This document shows, piece after piece, positions 44,678 to 52,672 of a DNA stretch of 64,000 nucleotides (position 1 is the first letter of the stretch; every line of letters starts with the position of its first letter). Location of the stretch: contig JBOFYY010000144.1 in NCBI GenBank assembly GCA_051654905.1, positions 62,001 through 126,000 of the forward strand. The letters are read 5' to 3'. A model generated the notes under the pieces. It was not told the DNA's origin and did no database searches. It worked only from the letters and a program-made list of their open reading frames with translations. A program made the position numbers and the translations under genes. Origin of the DNA: JBOFIQ01 sp051654905. GTDB lineage: Bacteria > Actinomycetota > Actinomycetes > Propionibacteriales > Propionibacteriaceae.

Positions 44678-45171
44678 TGAAAATCGTGGTATGCCCAGGA
44701 TCTTTTGATCCAGTGACGCATGGGCATCTTGATATCGTCACTCGGGCTTCGATGCTTTTTGATGAAGTGATTGTTGCTGTTGGGCGTAATACTAGTAAAA
44801 ATGCGCTTTTTTCGGCTGATGAGCGAGTCGAGATGGTAGCTGAAGCAGTATCTGAGCTAAAGAATGTTCGCGTAGAGGCTATTGAAGGTCTTTTAGTGGA
44901 TTTTTGTTCCCAACGCCATGCCACTGGGGTGGTAAAGGGGCTACGCTTTGCTTCAGACTTTGATTATGAGTTACAGATGGCTCAAATGAATAAGCAACTA
45001 AGCGGTATAGAAACGATTTTGCTGCCAACTGCGGCAAAGTGGGCTTTCGTATCGTCTACCATGATTAGAGAGATTGCTTTACTTGGTGGTGACGTAGCTG
45101 ACTTTGTGCCAGCCACCGTAAAGGATCACATTGCGGCACGAATAGCGCAGCTAGCAGAGGAGAAGAAGTGA
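44674..45171 (+). CDS. coaD: Phosphopantetheine adenylyltransferase
   Basis: Penultimate step of coenzyme A synthesis. 165 residues; PGSFDPVTHGHLD with the T/HxGH nucleotidyltransferase motif and the C-terminal SSTMIRE. ATG overlaps the rsmD stop, as in most actinobacteria. The next gene overlaps its stop (GTGA). Confidence 0.97.
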   Translation: MMKIVVCPGSFDPVTHGHLDIVTRASMLFDEVIVAVGRNTSKNALFSADERVEMVAEAVSELKNVRVEAIEGLLVDFCSQRHATGVVKGLRFASDFDYELQMAQMNKQLSGIETILLPTAAKWAFVSSTMIREIALLGGDVADFVPATVKDHIAARIAQLAEEKK

Positions 45172-45683
45172 CAGATATACAGAACCAAACTTCGAAGACC
45201 ACTATGGAGATCTTAGAAAATCTTCGTACGATGGTAGCTGAGGCTCGTCCAGTGCCGATGTCGGCATCATGCATGCTGAATCGTGCAGAAACGCTAGAAC
45301 TTATCGAGGAAGCTTTAGCTGGTTTACCGCAGGAACTGGATGCTGCCAATAAGGTGATAGAAGCCTCTCAGAATGAGGTTCTGCGCGGAAAAGATGAAGG
45401 AGATCGAATCCGTATTGAGGCTGAAGAGTGGGCAGCCCAGATGGCTTCGCAGACGGAAATCTCTCGCTTGGCGCAGAAACAAGCCGATGAAATGATTGCT
45501 GAAGCTACTGCTGAAGCTGAAGGTATTCGAACTGAAGCCGATCAATATATCGATACCCGGATGGCTGAATTTGAAGCAGTTCTAGCCAAAACATCGACAC
45601 AAGTACATACGATGCGTACTCGACTTGCAGAAAGAGTTCCGCAAGCAGAAGATGGTAATGCATCTGAAATGCCAGCTTTGTAA
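45168..45683 (+). CDS. DivIVA-like coiled-coil protein
   Basis: 171 residues, no signal or membrane segment. Residues about 65-155 are predicted coiled coil by their regular Ala/Glu/Arg heptads. Proteins of this kind follow coaD in actinobacteria (compare Rv2927c) and are annotated as DivIVA/ATP-synthase-b-like cell-division proteins; the canonical N-terminal DivIVA motif is not clear here. GTG overlaps coaD stop, so it belongs to the rsmD-coaD operon. Confidence 0.7.
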   Translation: MTDIQNQTSKTTMEILENLRTMVAEARPVPMSASCMLNRAETLELIEEALAGLPQELDAANKVIEASQNEVLRGKDEGDRIRIEAEEWAAQMASQTEISRLAQKQADEMIAEATAEAEGIRTEADQYIDTRMAEFEAVLAKTSTQVHTMRTRLAERVPQAEDGNASEMPAL

Positions 45684-45774
45684 GCAAGGCGATTAGCCCC
45701 AATAGGGGTGTATCGGTTAGAGTTATCAGTCGGTGGCGACGCTGTTCGCCCCCACACGAGTCGGAAGGGAAGCC

Positions 45775-46329
45775 TTGTCTACGCATCGCCTCACGCCTGA
45801 TCCGCGTTCTGGGTTGGTTTTATCAACTCATGACGTTGAACGTCGCGCTGGGTATATGCAAGAAAAGACTTTCTCAGCTCCGGCTCCTGAGGGGATTGGC
45901 AGTGATGTCATCGCGGTACCAGAAGGTTCTTTGATTCATCTTGAGCTTCGGCTTGAGTCGGTATCAGAGGGTATTTTGGTCTCGGGTGTCGCTGATGTTG
46001 AGCTAGCCGGGGAGTGCGCACGGTGCTTGGAAGCCCTTGAGGATGACCTTGAGGTGGATATCCAAGAGCTATTTGTCTACCCGGAGAGTGAAGCAAGCGA
46101 CGAAGAGGTATCGAGAATCGTCGATGATTTGATTGATCTTGAGCCACTAATTCGGGATCAAGTGGTATTGGATCTTCCTTTTACGCCGCTGTGTGATGAA
46201 GATTGTTTGGGGTTATGTCCTACTTGTGGGGCAAATCTCAACAACTCTCCAGAACATAGTCATCAAGATCAGGTTGATCAGCGCTGGGCGGCTTTAACCG
46301 CTTGGCAGTCCCCAGCGGACACCCAGTAG
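45775..46329 (+). CDS. yceD: YceD/DUF177 family protein
   Basis: 184 residues from TTG 45775, chosen for the strong GGAAGGGA 5 nt upstream; GTG 45733 would add 14 residues. Family features: LDPRSGLVL-like DPRSGLVLSTHDV near the start, CARCLEAL, and C-terminal CDEDCLGLCPTCG. YceD proteins are linked with L32 and 23S rRNA maturation, and rpmF follows directly. Confidence 0.92.
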   Translation: MSTHRLTPDPRSGLVLSTHDVERRAGYMQEKTFSAPAPEGIGSDVIAVPEGSLIHLELRLESVSEGILVSGVADVELAGECARCLEALEDDLEVDIQELFVYPESEASDEEVSRIVDDLIDLEPLIRDQVVLDLPFTPLCDEDCLGLCPTCGANLNNSPEHSHQDQVDQRWAALTAWQSPADTQ

Positions 46330-46334
46330 AACAA

Positions 46335-46375
46335 GCGGCAAATTCGCCGCACCGAATGGTGACACAGTGTCACCA
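46335..46375 (+). promoter_or_regulatory. Tandem inverted repeats upstream of rpmF
   Basis: A 5-bp stem (GCGGC 46335-46339, GCCGC 46346-46350) is followed by a perfect 19-base palindrome at 46357-46375 (arms TGGTGACAC and GTGTCACCA around one base). It ends 6-7 nt before the rpmF SD. Could be an operator for a dimeric regulator or an RNA hairpin. Confidence 0.5.
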
Positions 46376-46394
46376 CTTAGACGAGGAGTAAATC

Positions 46395-46586
46395 GTGGCT
46401 GTTCCCAAGCGGAAGATGTCCCGCAGCAATACGCGGCACCGTCGTTCGCAGTGGAAGGCTGTCGTGCCGACGCTGGTGACCTGCGCGAACGCAGCATGCC
46501 GCGAGCAGCACCTGCCACACACCGCGTGCCAGGCCTGCGGCCAGTATGGCCCCAAAGGTAACCGTCGTCAGGTCCTTGAGGTCTGA
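46395..46586 (+). CDS. rpmF: 50S ribosomal protein L32
   Basis: 63 residues: MAVPKRKMSRSNTRHRRS-like start, then a zinc-ribbon with four cysteines (C..C, CQAC) of the C+ type. GTG start behind GAGGAG. Between yceD and rnc, as in most bacteria. Confidence 0.96.
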   Translation: MAVPKRKMSRSNTRHRRSQWKAVVPTLVTCANAACREQHLPHTACQACGQYGPKGNRRQVLEV

Positions 46587-46600
46587 TCGATATTAGCGGC

Positions 46601-47284
46601 GTGCTTACGCTGCCAATCATTGAGAAGCTGGGGATTCAGATGGATCCCCAGCTCTTCTCTCTTGCCTTTGTACATCGTTCTTGGGCATATGAGAATGGTG
46701 GTGTCCCAACGAATGAACGTCTGGAGTTCTTAGGGGATTCGGTACTTGGTGTTGTTGTTACTGAGCATCTGTACCGGACGTACCCGGACTTACCAGAAGG
46801 TCAGCTAGCGCCATTGCGAGCAGCCGTAGTCAATACCCGTAGTCTTGCCGACGTGGGGCGTGCCTTGCAGCTGGGGCCGCTGATTAAGCTAGGTCGTGGC
46901 GAGATTCGTACCGGCGGATACGATAAAGATTCTATTTTGGCCGATACGGTGGAATCTATTATCGGGGCAACTTTCTTGTCGGGTGGCATGCCTGCGGCTG
47001 AAAAGTTAGTCCATGAGTTGATGGACCCGTTGGTGGCAGCTGCTGCTAGCGATGATGCTGGACGTGACTTTAAAACAGCAATGCAAGATATCTGTGCCCA
47101 TCAAAGTTGGCCGATGCCAACTTATGATTTTGAGGCGACAGGTCCAGACCATGATCGAGTATTTCAGGCATGGTGTGTTGTTGATGGGCATCGTTATGGC
47201 CCAGGAAAAGGCAAGAGTAAGAAACGAGCAGAGCAGCTTTCAGCTGGGATCGCTTTCAAAGAACTCAAACATCTACTGAGCTAA
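46601..47284 (+). CDS. rnc: Ribonuclease III
   Basis: Double-strand-specific endonuclease for rRNA and mRNA processing. 227 residues; catalytic signature ERLEFLGDSVLG, second acidic site DTVESIIGA, and a C-terminal dsRNA-binding domain with GKGKSKKRAEQ. GTG start 14 bases after rpmF; mutM follows by 12 bases. Confidence 0.96.
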   Translation: MLTLPIIEKLGIQMDPQLFSLAFVHRSWAYENGGVPTNERLEFLGDSVLGVVVTEHLYRTYPDLPEGQLAPLRAAVVNTRSLADVGRALQLGPLIKLGRGEIRTGGYDKDSILADTVESIIGATFLSGGMPAAEKLVHELMDPLVAAAASDDAGRDFKTAMQDICAHQSWPMPTYDFEATGPDHDRVFQAWCVVDGHRYGPGKGKSKKRAEQLSAGIAFKELKHLLS

Positions 47285-47296
47285 TAATAAAATCTG

Positions 47297-48190
47297 ATGC
47301 CTGAATTACCTGAAGTAGAAACAGTTCGGCAAGGGTTAGTTACGACTATTTCTGGTCGTACTATTGACAGCGTCGAGGTGCTTAATACTCGTTCTGTGCG
47401 ACGTCATGAATCCGGTCCGTCAGACTTTGCTGATTCGTTAGTAGGTTGCACAGTAACTGATGTATGCCGACGCGGTAAATACTTATGGTTTGCTCTCGAT
47501 GATGGTGATGCTGTCCTTGCCCATTTAGGGATGAGCGGACAATTTCGGGTAGATAAAGTGGATACACCACTGCTACGTCACACTCGGGTAGTTTTGCGGT
47601 TTGCTGATGGTGATACAGAATTACGCTTTGTTGATCAGCGTATGTTTGGCGGAATGTCACTGAGCGAAGGCGGCTCTGAGCTACCTGATGAGATTGCTCA
47701 TATTGCTCGAGATCCTTTCGATCCTCTTTTTAGTCAAGATGATGCAGTAACTCGATTAATGCAGCGTCGTGGTGGTCTCAAGCGGGTATTGCTAGATCAA
47801 ACCTGGGTGAGCGGTATTGGAAATATTTACGCTGATGAAGCGCTATGGCGCGCTAAACTACACGGCGAACAACCGGCACATTTATTGTCTTATGCCCATG
47901 CTGGCGAGTTAATTAGACATATTTGTGATGTATTGGCAGAAGCCCTTGCCCAAGGCGGAACCAGTTTTGATGCGCTCTACGTTAACGTGAATGGCGAGTC
48001 GGGTTACTTTGATCGTACGCTCAATGCTTATGGTCGTGAAGGTGAGCCGTGTTTGCGTTGTGGGACAGCGATCGTGCGAGAGAAATTTGCTAATCGTAGT
48101 TCGCATAGATGTCCGAAATGTCAGCGGCTGCGCTTAAAAATGTCAGTCCCTCCCCTTATTCTGAAAATGCCCAGAGATGGGAATCTATAG
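47297..48190 (+). CDS. mutM: Formamidopyrimidine-DNA glycosylase
   Basis: Base-excision repair enzyme for 8-oxoguanine. 297 residues; catalytic N-terminus PELPEVE, RRGKYLWF loop, helix-two-turn-helix around GIGNIYADEAL, and a C-terminal zinc finger CLRCG plus HRCPKCQ. Extends about 15 residues past the finger. In related genomes smc follows; here an accessory stretch begins. Confidence 0.95.
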   Translation: MPELPEVETVRQGLVTTISGRTIDSVEVLNTRSVRRHESGPSDFADSLVGCTVTDVCRRGKYLWFALDDGDAVLAHLGMSGQFRVDKVDTPLLRHTRVVLRFADGDTELRFVDQRMFGGMSLSEGGSELPDEIAHIARDPFDPLFSQDDAVTRLMQRRGGLKRVLLDQTWVSGIGNIYADEALWRAKLHGEQPAHLLSYAHAGELIRHICDVLAEALAQGGTSFDALYVNVNGESGYFDRTLNAYGREGEPCLRCGTAIVREKFANRSSHRCPKCQRLRLKMSVPPLILKMPRDGNL

Positions 48191-48206
48191 AAGGAGGTGA
48201 TTGCAG

Positions 48207-48362
48207 ATGAAGGTCTACGCATATCATTCGATCAATGTGTCGGATCCCGATGTCTATCATGATCATGACAACTGTCCTACGGGGCAGCAGATCCCCTCAT
48301 GGAATAAGCGTTCGGGGACCCACGGGTACCGACGTTGTGAGCAATGTACCCATATGGGCTAA
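48207..48362 (+). CDS. Small Cys/His protein of unknown function
   Basis: 51 residues, below the size usually called. Preceded by AAGGAGGTGA, a near-perfect SD 6 nt from ATG. The sequence has a DHDNCPTG stretch, a central NKRSGTHGYR and a C-terminal CEQC, suggesting a small metal-binding knuckle. It resembles a family of roughly 50-70-residue hypothetical proteins with C-x-x-G and CxxC at the same places; function unknown. First gene after mutM. Confidence 0.7.
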   Translation: MKVYAYHSINVSDPDVYHDHDNCPTGQQIPSWNKRSGTHGYRRCEQCTHMG

Positions 48363-48507
48363 CGCTCGGCGGTTGGTCTTCGGAAGTATCTGGAGGCCAA
48401 CTATGCGCGCTTTGGAGACGTGGTAATCCTTAAGGTTTTACGGAGTACTATAGCGATATTTCTAGCTTAGATATCAGTGGCTCCGATAGTCGTAATATTC
48501 GCTTAGT

Positions 48508-48570
48508 ATCGCATATATTAACTATTACTCATATTAAATGATGATATATGCGATGTTGGTGTATCATCAT
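48508..48570 (+). promoter_or_regulatory. Operator region of hipBA
   Basis: Two perfect inverted repeats overlap here: 11-base arms 48508-48518 and 48544-48554 (ATCGCATATAT/ATATATGCGAT), and 9-base arms 48538-48546 and 48562-48570 (ATGATGATA/TATCATCAT). They precede the hipB start in an AT-rich segment; 48363-48507 shows no gene. Likely HipB/HipBA binding sites for autoregulation. Confidence 0.65.
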
Positions 48571-48573
48571 GCT

Positions 48574-48876
48574 ATGGCTACACGACCTACGCCGTTTGGC
48601 ACTATCAAAGCAGGAAAGTCCATTGGTGCGTATTTGGCTGCTTGGCGCAAGCTTCAAAACTTACCTGCGGCGGTTGTTGCGGACCGAGCGGCTATTTCTG
48701 CGCAGACCCTGAGTCGACTTGAGAATGGGGATGTCCATGTCGGTTTAGATACAGTACTCAATGTTGCTGCAGCTCTGGGTCTCCGGGACGAAATCGTCGC
48801 GGCATTCGACCCATTTGAATCTGAGTTTGGTCGGGCTCGCTCCGATCAGGTGCTGCCGAAACGGATACGTCGATGA
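48574..48876 (+). CDS. hipB: HipB-like HTH antitoxin
   Basis: 100 residues from ATG 48574 with an XRE-type helix-turn-helix (AAVVADRAAISAQTLSRLENG) and a short C-terminal tail. The frame extends to an ATG at 48538, but that lies in the operator repeats. ATGA overlap with hipA. Binds and neutralises HipA and represses the operon in the known family. Confidence 0.88.
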   Translation: MATRPTPFGTIKAGKSIGAYLAAWRKLQNLPAAVVADRAAISAQTLSRLENGDVHVGLDTVLNVAAALGLRDEIVAAFDPFESEFGRARSDQVLPKRIRR

Positions 48877-50060
48877 CTACGCAGGTGCAGGTATGCGTTG
48901 ATCTCTACGGAAAGACGGTTCCGGTTGGAACATTGTACGCAAATGAGAAGCGTACTTTCACTAGCACGTTTGTGTATCAGCCTGCCTACCTTGCTGACTC
49001 GCGTGTTTACGCACTTGAGCCGAGGCTTTCCATGGCTAGTGGAGAACATCACGCGGCAGGTTTGCCCGGTTGTATTGGAGATGCCGCTCCAGATCGATGG
49101 GGGCGAAACCTTATACGTAAGAGACTCCGAGCTGTCGGCGAACTGGGAGGCAGGGAGCTCACCGAACTAGATTATCTGCTAGGGGTGAGCGACTCCACGC
49201 GGCAGGGGGCTCTCAGATTTTCGCAGGGCGGAGATTTTCTTGCTGAACAGCATGTCGAAGTGCCAAAATTCGTCAGCTTGTTGCAGTTGTTGCGCGCATC
49301 GGAGAGAGTCGCTCGAGATGAGGATAGCGTCGAAGAGTTGAAGCTACTTCTTGATGCTGGATCGTCTAGTTTGGGTGGTGCACGTCCCAAAGCTTCCGTG
49401 CAAGATGATGGCGTGTTGCATGTGGCGAAGTTTCCTCATCCTGGCGATAGTTGGGATGTCATGGCATGGGAAGCGACAGCTCTAGATCTAGCCGAGAGGG
49501 CTGGCATTGATGTGCCAGCTAGAAGGCTATTGCGGATAGATGGCCGGGCGGTTCTGGTTCTGCAACGTTTCGATCGTCGCGGATCTGAGCGAGTGGGCTA
49601 TATCAGTGCGATGACTCTTCTTAGGGCAACTGATGGAGATCAACGTGACTACCTCGAAATTGCCGAGGAGTTAGCAGTGACAAGCGCCGATCCTACTGCT
49701 GACCTTGCGCAGTTATGGCGACGGATTGCCCTTGGCTTTCTTATGAACAATACAGACGATCATCTGCGCAATCATGGCCTGATTCGGGAAATAAATGGTT
49801 GGCGTCTCTCTCCGATATTTGATATTAACCCCAATCCTGACGGGGGGCGTCATGCCACCTCCATTGGAGGCGAAGATACTGCCGAAGCTGGTATAGAGGC
49901 ACTTATGGTGTGGGCAAAACAGTTTGGGTTATCATCCGCTGGTGCTGTCATGGCGTTAGCTGACGTGCGTTCGGCGCTAGTGGATTGGCGATCTGTGGCT
50001 AAATCAAATGGAGTTACGGTTGCCGAATGCGACCGTATGCGAGATGCATTTATCGAATAA
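48873..50060 (+). CDS. hipA: HipA family serine/threonine kinase toxin
   Basis: Type II toxin kinase of 395 residues. N-terminal HipA subdomain (VDLYGKTVPVGTLY), Gly-rich loop SSLGGARPKA, catalytic D295 and N300 in NNTDDHLRN, and metal-binding Asp in SPIFDINP: all residues needed for kinase activity are present. The E. coli protein phosphorylates GltX; the target here is unknown. Intact, co-translated with hipB. Persistence function is inference. Confidence 0.92.
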   Translation: MTTQVQVCVDLYGKTVPVGTLYANEKRTFTSTFVYQPAYLADSRVYALEPRLSMASGEHHAAGLPGCIGDAAPDRWGRNLIRKRLRAVGELGGRELTELDYLLGVSDSTRQGALRFSQGGDFLAEQHVEVPKFVSLLQLLRASERVARDEDSVEELKLLLDAGSSSLGGARPKASVQDDGVLHVAKFPHPGDSWDVMAWEATALDLAERAGIDVPARRLLRIDGRAVLVLQRFDRRGSERVGYISAMTLLRATDGDQRDYLEIAEELAVTSADPTADLAQLWRRIALGFLMNNTDDHLRNHGLIREINGWRLSPIFDINPNPDGGRHATSIGGEDTAEAGIEALMVWAKQFGLSSAGAVMALADVRSALVDWRSVAKSNGVTVAECDRMRDAFIE

Positions 50061-50146
50061 ATAACCCTACGAATGTAAAGACAGCCGCATGTGATCCGAG
50101 AAAAAATCGGTTGCGAACCTAAACCTGTCATTGGCAAACTAAATCC

Positions 50147-50803
50147 ATGAATCCTGACTTATCTAACGTATTTCCGCCTTTTGGTCTGAGTTTGTGCTGT
50201 GGTGAGGTTACTTTGTCCGGTACAACGCCCGACCATGTGCCTGATCTCATCACCGCAGCCAAAGAAGGCGTTTACGACGTGGATTCAGGTTTGCCGATGC
50301 CGTTTCTGTTTGACTGGCCAAGTTTGCCCGATCAGGATCTCAACATGTGGCAGCATGTGTGGAGCAAGTGGGGAAGCTTTTCCAAAGAGCAGTGGTCGCT
50401 GAAACTATCGGTTATTGTTGGCGGTCGTGCGATTGGTTGCCAAGATGTCGTGAATAAGTCGAGTTTTCTTGTTTCGCGTTCGCTTGAGACTGGCTCTTGG
50501 CTGGGGTTGAAATATCAAGGCAGCGGAATCGGCACCCGTATTCGTCAAATGGTGGCAATGTTTTGCTTTGATCACTTAGGTGCAGAAGAACTCACCAGCG
50601 GCTATATTGACGGTAATGTCAAATCTGCGGGCGTGAGCCGTAAAGTGGGCTATGTCGACAATGGCTTCCGCAGGTTACCGTCTGACGATAGCTACCGGGT
50701 AGAACGCCTTGTTCGCCTCACTCCTGACTTGCTCGTACGCCCGGTAGAACCTTTAGAGGTTCAAGGGGTTGATGAGTTTCGTTGTTTCATTGGGCTTGGC
50801 TAA
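50147..50803 (+). CDS. GNAT acetyltransferase, RimJ/RimL type
   Basis: 218 residues with a RimL-like layout: SWLGLKYQGSGIGTRIRQM acetyl-CoA region and GYIDGNVKSAGVSRKVGY. ATG 50147; the segment 50061-50146 has no feature. Next to hipBA but on its own unit. Stop lies 6 bases from the end of the opposite-strand cassette. Confidence 0.82.
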   Translation: MNPDLSNVFPPFGLSLCCGEVTLSGTTPDHVPDLITAAKEGVYDVDSGLPMPFLFDWPSLPDQDLNMWQHVWSKWGSFSKEQWSLKLSVIVGGRAIGCQDVVNKSSFLVSRSLETGSWLGLKYQGSGIGTRIRQMVAMFCFDHLGAEELTSGYIDGNVKSAGVSRKVGYVDNGFRRLPSDDSYRVERLVRLTPDLLVRPVEPLEVQGVDEFRCFIGLG

Positions 50804-50809
50804 CCGCTA

Positions 50810-51310
50810 CTATCGGCAGTCATCTATGCCGTTCCGACGTTCAATTAAGGTATTGAGAGTCTTCATCGCCTCGTCGGCACCGTTGACAGTAATGAGGAAA
50901 TCTGGCGCACCGGCACGCTGGATACGTATTGCTGAGCCAGCGGCTGTGATGATGCCGCCTTCACCTTTGGTGTTGACGCGATAGCCCCAACCCCCGAAAT
51001 CTGTGAAAGGGGAGATCTCTTGCGTGCTGCCAACCTCAATTTGTGCCAAGGGAATGTGGACAAAGGTGATCCCTAGCGCTTTGCCTCGCACTCCCTTGGT
51101 GTCAACGATGATGCGCATCTTCATTGTTGCCAGCAGGATTACATCAGCAATCAGCAAGATGAGGAGAAACAGGCTGGTTTCCCACGAGCCGAGCATGATG
51201 AAGTAGCTACCCATTGCGATAAGGACTGTAATTCCGCTGCCTATGACAATCGCTGCTGCCCGTGCGATTCGGGTCCGTCCTGACCATGCCACGCGGGTTT
51301 CGTCGGTCAC
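50810..51310 (-). CDS. Membrane protein with PH-like domain
   Basis: 166 residues from GTG 51310, in GTGA overlap with the upstream gene; a TTG at 51316 is less likely. Two transmembrane helices (about residues 20-65) then a beta-rich soluble domain (MRIIVDTKGVRGK onwards) of PH/DUF-type. Third gene of the gntR cassette. Function unknown. Confidence 0.7.
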   Translation of the reverse strand: MTDETRVAWSGRTRIARAAAIVIGSGITVLIAMGSYFIMLGSWETSLFLLILLIADVILLATMKMRIIVDTKGVRGKALGITFVHIPLAQIEVGSTQEISPFTDFGGWGYRVNTKGEGGIITAAGSAIRIQRAGAPDFLITVNGADEAMKTLNTLIERRNGIDDCR

Positions 51311-51801
51311 TGACAATCTCGGCGCATCGTTAGGGAGCGTAATGATGGTTTTTCTGATGATGGCGGCTGTCGTAGTAACGCAAAGGTGCCGATTCCGATA
51401 GCCATTGCAAGTAGTAGCACCACCGGGAGAATGACCATGGGGTTATCACTAAAGGGCGCACGCGGATGCTGCATGAGTGTGGAGCCACCCGAAATTGCTG
51501 CAAGGAAGAAAGACATTCCAGTTGCCAGTGCGCCCGTCATTGCGAGCTGTTTGACGAGGATTCCTAATCCCAGAAATAAAAATGCGCCAATAAGTGGTGT
51601 TACTGCTGCGAAGATGGCAGCATTTTGAGGAGTTGTCCACCCATCGGGTTTGCCAGCGGCATCCCAGTGTTGTGCGATGCGTGCAGGCAGTTCATTGCGC
51701 ATAATCCAGATAGGCAAGGATGCAAGGCCGGCAAAGGCTATCGCGGTGACGATGGGTAGCCAGATTGCGCGGGTAGCGCGGCGTTCGCTCACGGTTTTCA
51801 T
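51307..51801 (-). CDS. DUF1648/SdpI-like membrane protein
   Basis: 164 residues from ATG 51801 (AAGGAG 7 nt upstream, ATGA overlap with gntR). DUF1648 motif RIAQHWDAAGKPDGW after the first helix, then three more hydrophobic segments. DUF1648 occurs at the N-terminus of SdpI, an immunity protein to the SdpC toxin. Paired here with a YtrA-type regulator, which is a common cassette in actinobacteria. Confidence 0.82.
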   Translation of the reverse strand: MKTVSERRATRAIWLPIVTAIAFAGLASLPIWIMRNELPARIAQHWDAAGKPDGWTTPQNAAIFAAVTPLIGAFLFLGLGILVKQLAMTGALATGMSFFLAAISGGSTLMQHPRAPFSDNPMVILPVVLLLAMAIGIGTFALLRQPPSSEKPSLRSLTMRRDCQ

Positions 51802-52151
51802 GCCCATTCTCCTTGGGAAATACGTCGACCAACTTCAGCGGCATCAATGCCATGATGTAGTGCGCAGCTCAGTAATTCTTTGGCCAGAATTAAGAGTTCT
51901 GCATCTGCGGATTGCTCGGCGGCAATAATCGCGCCACGTCCGCGACGAAGTTCGATAAGTCCTTCATCTCGCAGGATTTGGTAGGCCTTTAGGGCGGTGT
52001 GGATATTGATATCTAGCGATTCTGCAACATCGCGGGCTGCGGGTAAGCGGTCGCCTTTGACGACCTCACCTGAGCTGATAGCGCCACGAACAGTAGCTGC
52101 CACTTGCTCAAACAGCGGCGTAGGAGAATTTGGATTAACCAACCACAACAT
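51798..52151 (-). CDS. GntR family regulator, YtrA type
   Basis: 117 residues: winged helix (PLFEQVAATVRGAI, RLPAARDVAESLDIN, KAYQILRDEGLIELRRGRG) followed by a very short effector part, typical of YtrA repressors that control neighbouring membrane-protein genes. Leaderless: ATG sits 6 nt after TAATAT. Likely autorepressor through the operator overlapping its promoter. Confidence 0.9.
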   Translation of the reverse strand: MLWLVNPNSPTPLFEQVAATVRGAISSGEVVKGDRLPAARDVAESLDINIHTALKAYQILRDEGLIELRRGRGAIIAAEQSADAELLILAKELLSCALHHGIDAAEVGRRISQGEWA

Positions 52152-52152
52152 A

Positions 52153-52186
52153 GTTCTATATTAACTAGAACAACTATCTTTGTCAA
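52153..52186 (-). promoter_or_regulatory. gntR promoter with overlapping operator
   Basis: On the minus strand TTGACA (52186-52181), exactly 17 bases, TAATAT (52163-52158), then 6 nt to the ATG at 52151. Two inverted repeats overlap the box: GTTCTA/TAGAAC (52153-52158 and 52166-52171) and ATAGTT/AACTAT (52150-52155 and 52172-52177). Confidence 0.85.
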
Positions 52187-52222
52187 GGGTTGTGGTTTTG
52201 AGGCGGCTAAGAAACCTTTTAG

Positions 52223-52672
52223 CTATCGATAGACGTGCCAGATATCGTCTCCGGTGAATCCACATGAGCGGTAGAGATGTTCGGGGCTAGATTCGTTATC
52301 GGCATCTCCAGAGACCGTGGCAAAGTCTGTTCGGGTTGCTGCGCGTCGTAGAATCTCGCAGACCAGAAATTTTCCGATGCCATATCCGCGAAAGGCTGGA
52401 TGAACTTGGATCCAATCGAGTGATACTTCGCCGGCTTCGATATCGGTATCGGCGATACCGCATCCGATAAGAGCTTCAGAGCTAAAGACTCCGATCCATA
52501 GTTCGGGGTCATGAACCGGCCTGTGCACCCATGTCGTAACATCAGGAGCATAAGCTCGGATCTCGGGATAGCTTGCAGTGATCAAGGCAGAGATTGCTGC
52601 GGCATCATTAGCTGGATCTAAGTTCTTTATGACAAATTCATCGCTGAGTTTGTTGTCAGGGATATGGCTCAA
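52223..52672 (-). CDS. GNAT acetyltransferase, probably 5'-truncated
   Basis: GNAT fold with RGYGIGKFLVC and LYRSCGF; 149 residues counted from a TTG at 52672 that has no SD. The same reading frame stays open for 69 more codons, to 52879, with protein-like sequence (for example ARYRQAPGR and HYHDDLGRN) but no start codon, then meets a TAA. So the gene is either longer with a disrupted 5' end or a decaying pseudogene. Substrate unknown. Confidence 0.6.
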   Translation of the reverse strand: MSHIPDNKLSDEFVIKNLDPANDAAAISALITASYPEIRAYAPDVTTWVHRPVHDPELWIGVFSSEALIGCGIADTDIEAGEVSLDWIQVHPAFRGYGIGKFLVCEILRRAATRTDFATVSGDADNESSPEHLYRSCGFTGDDIWHVYR

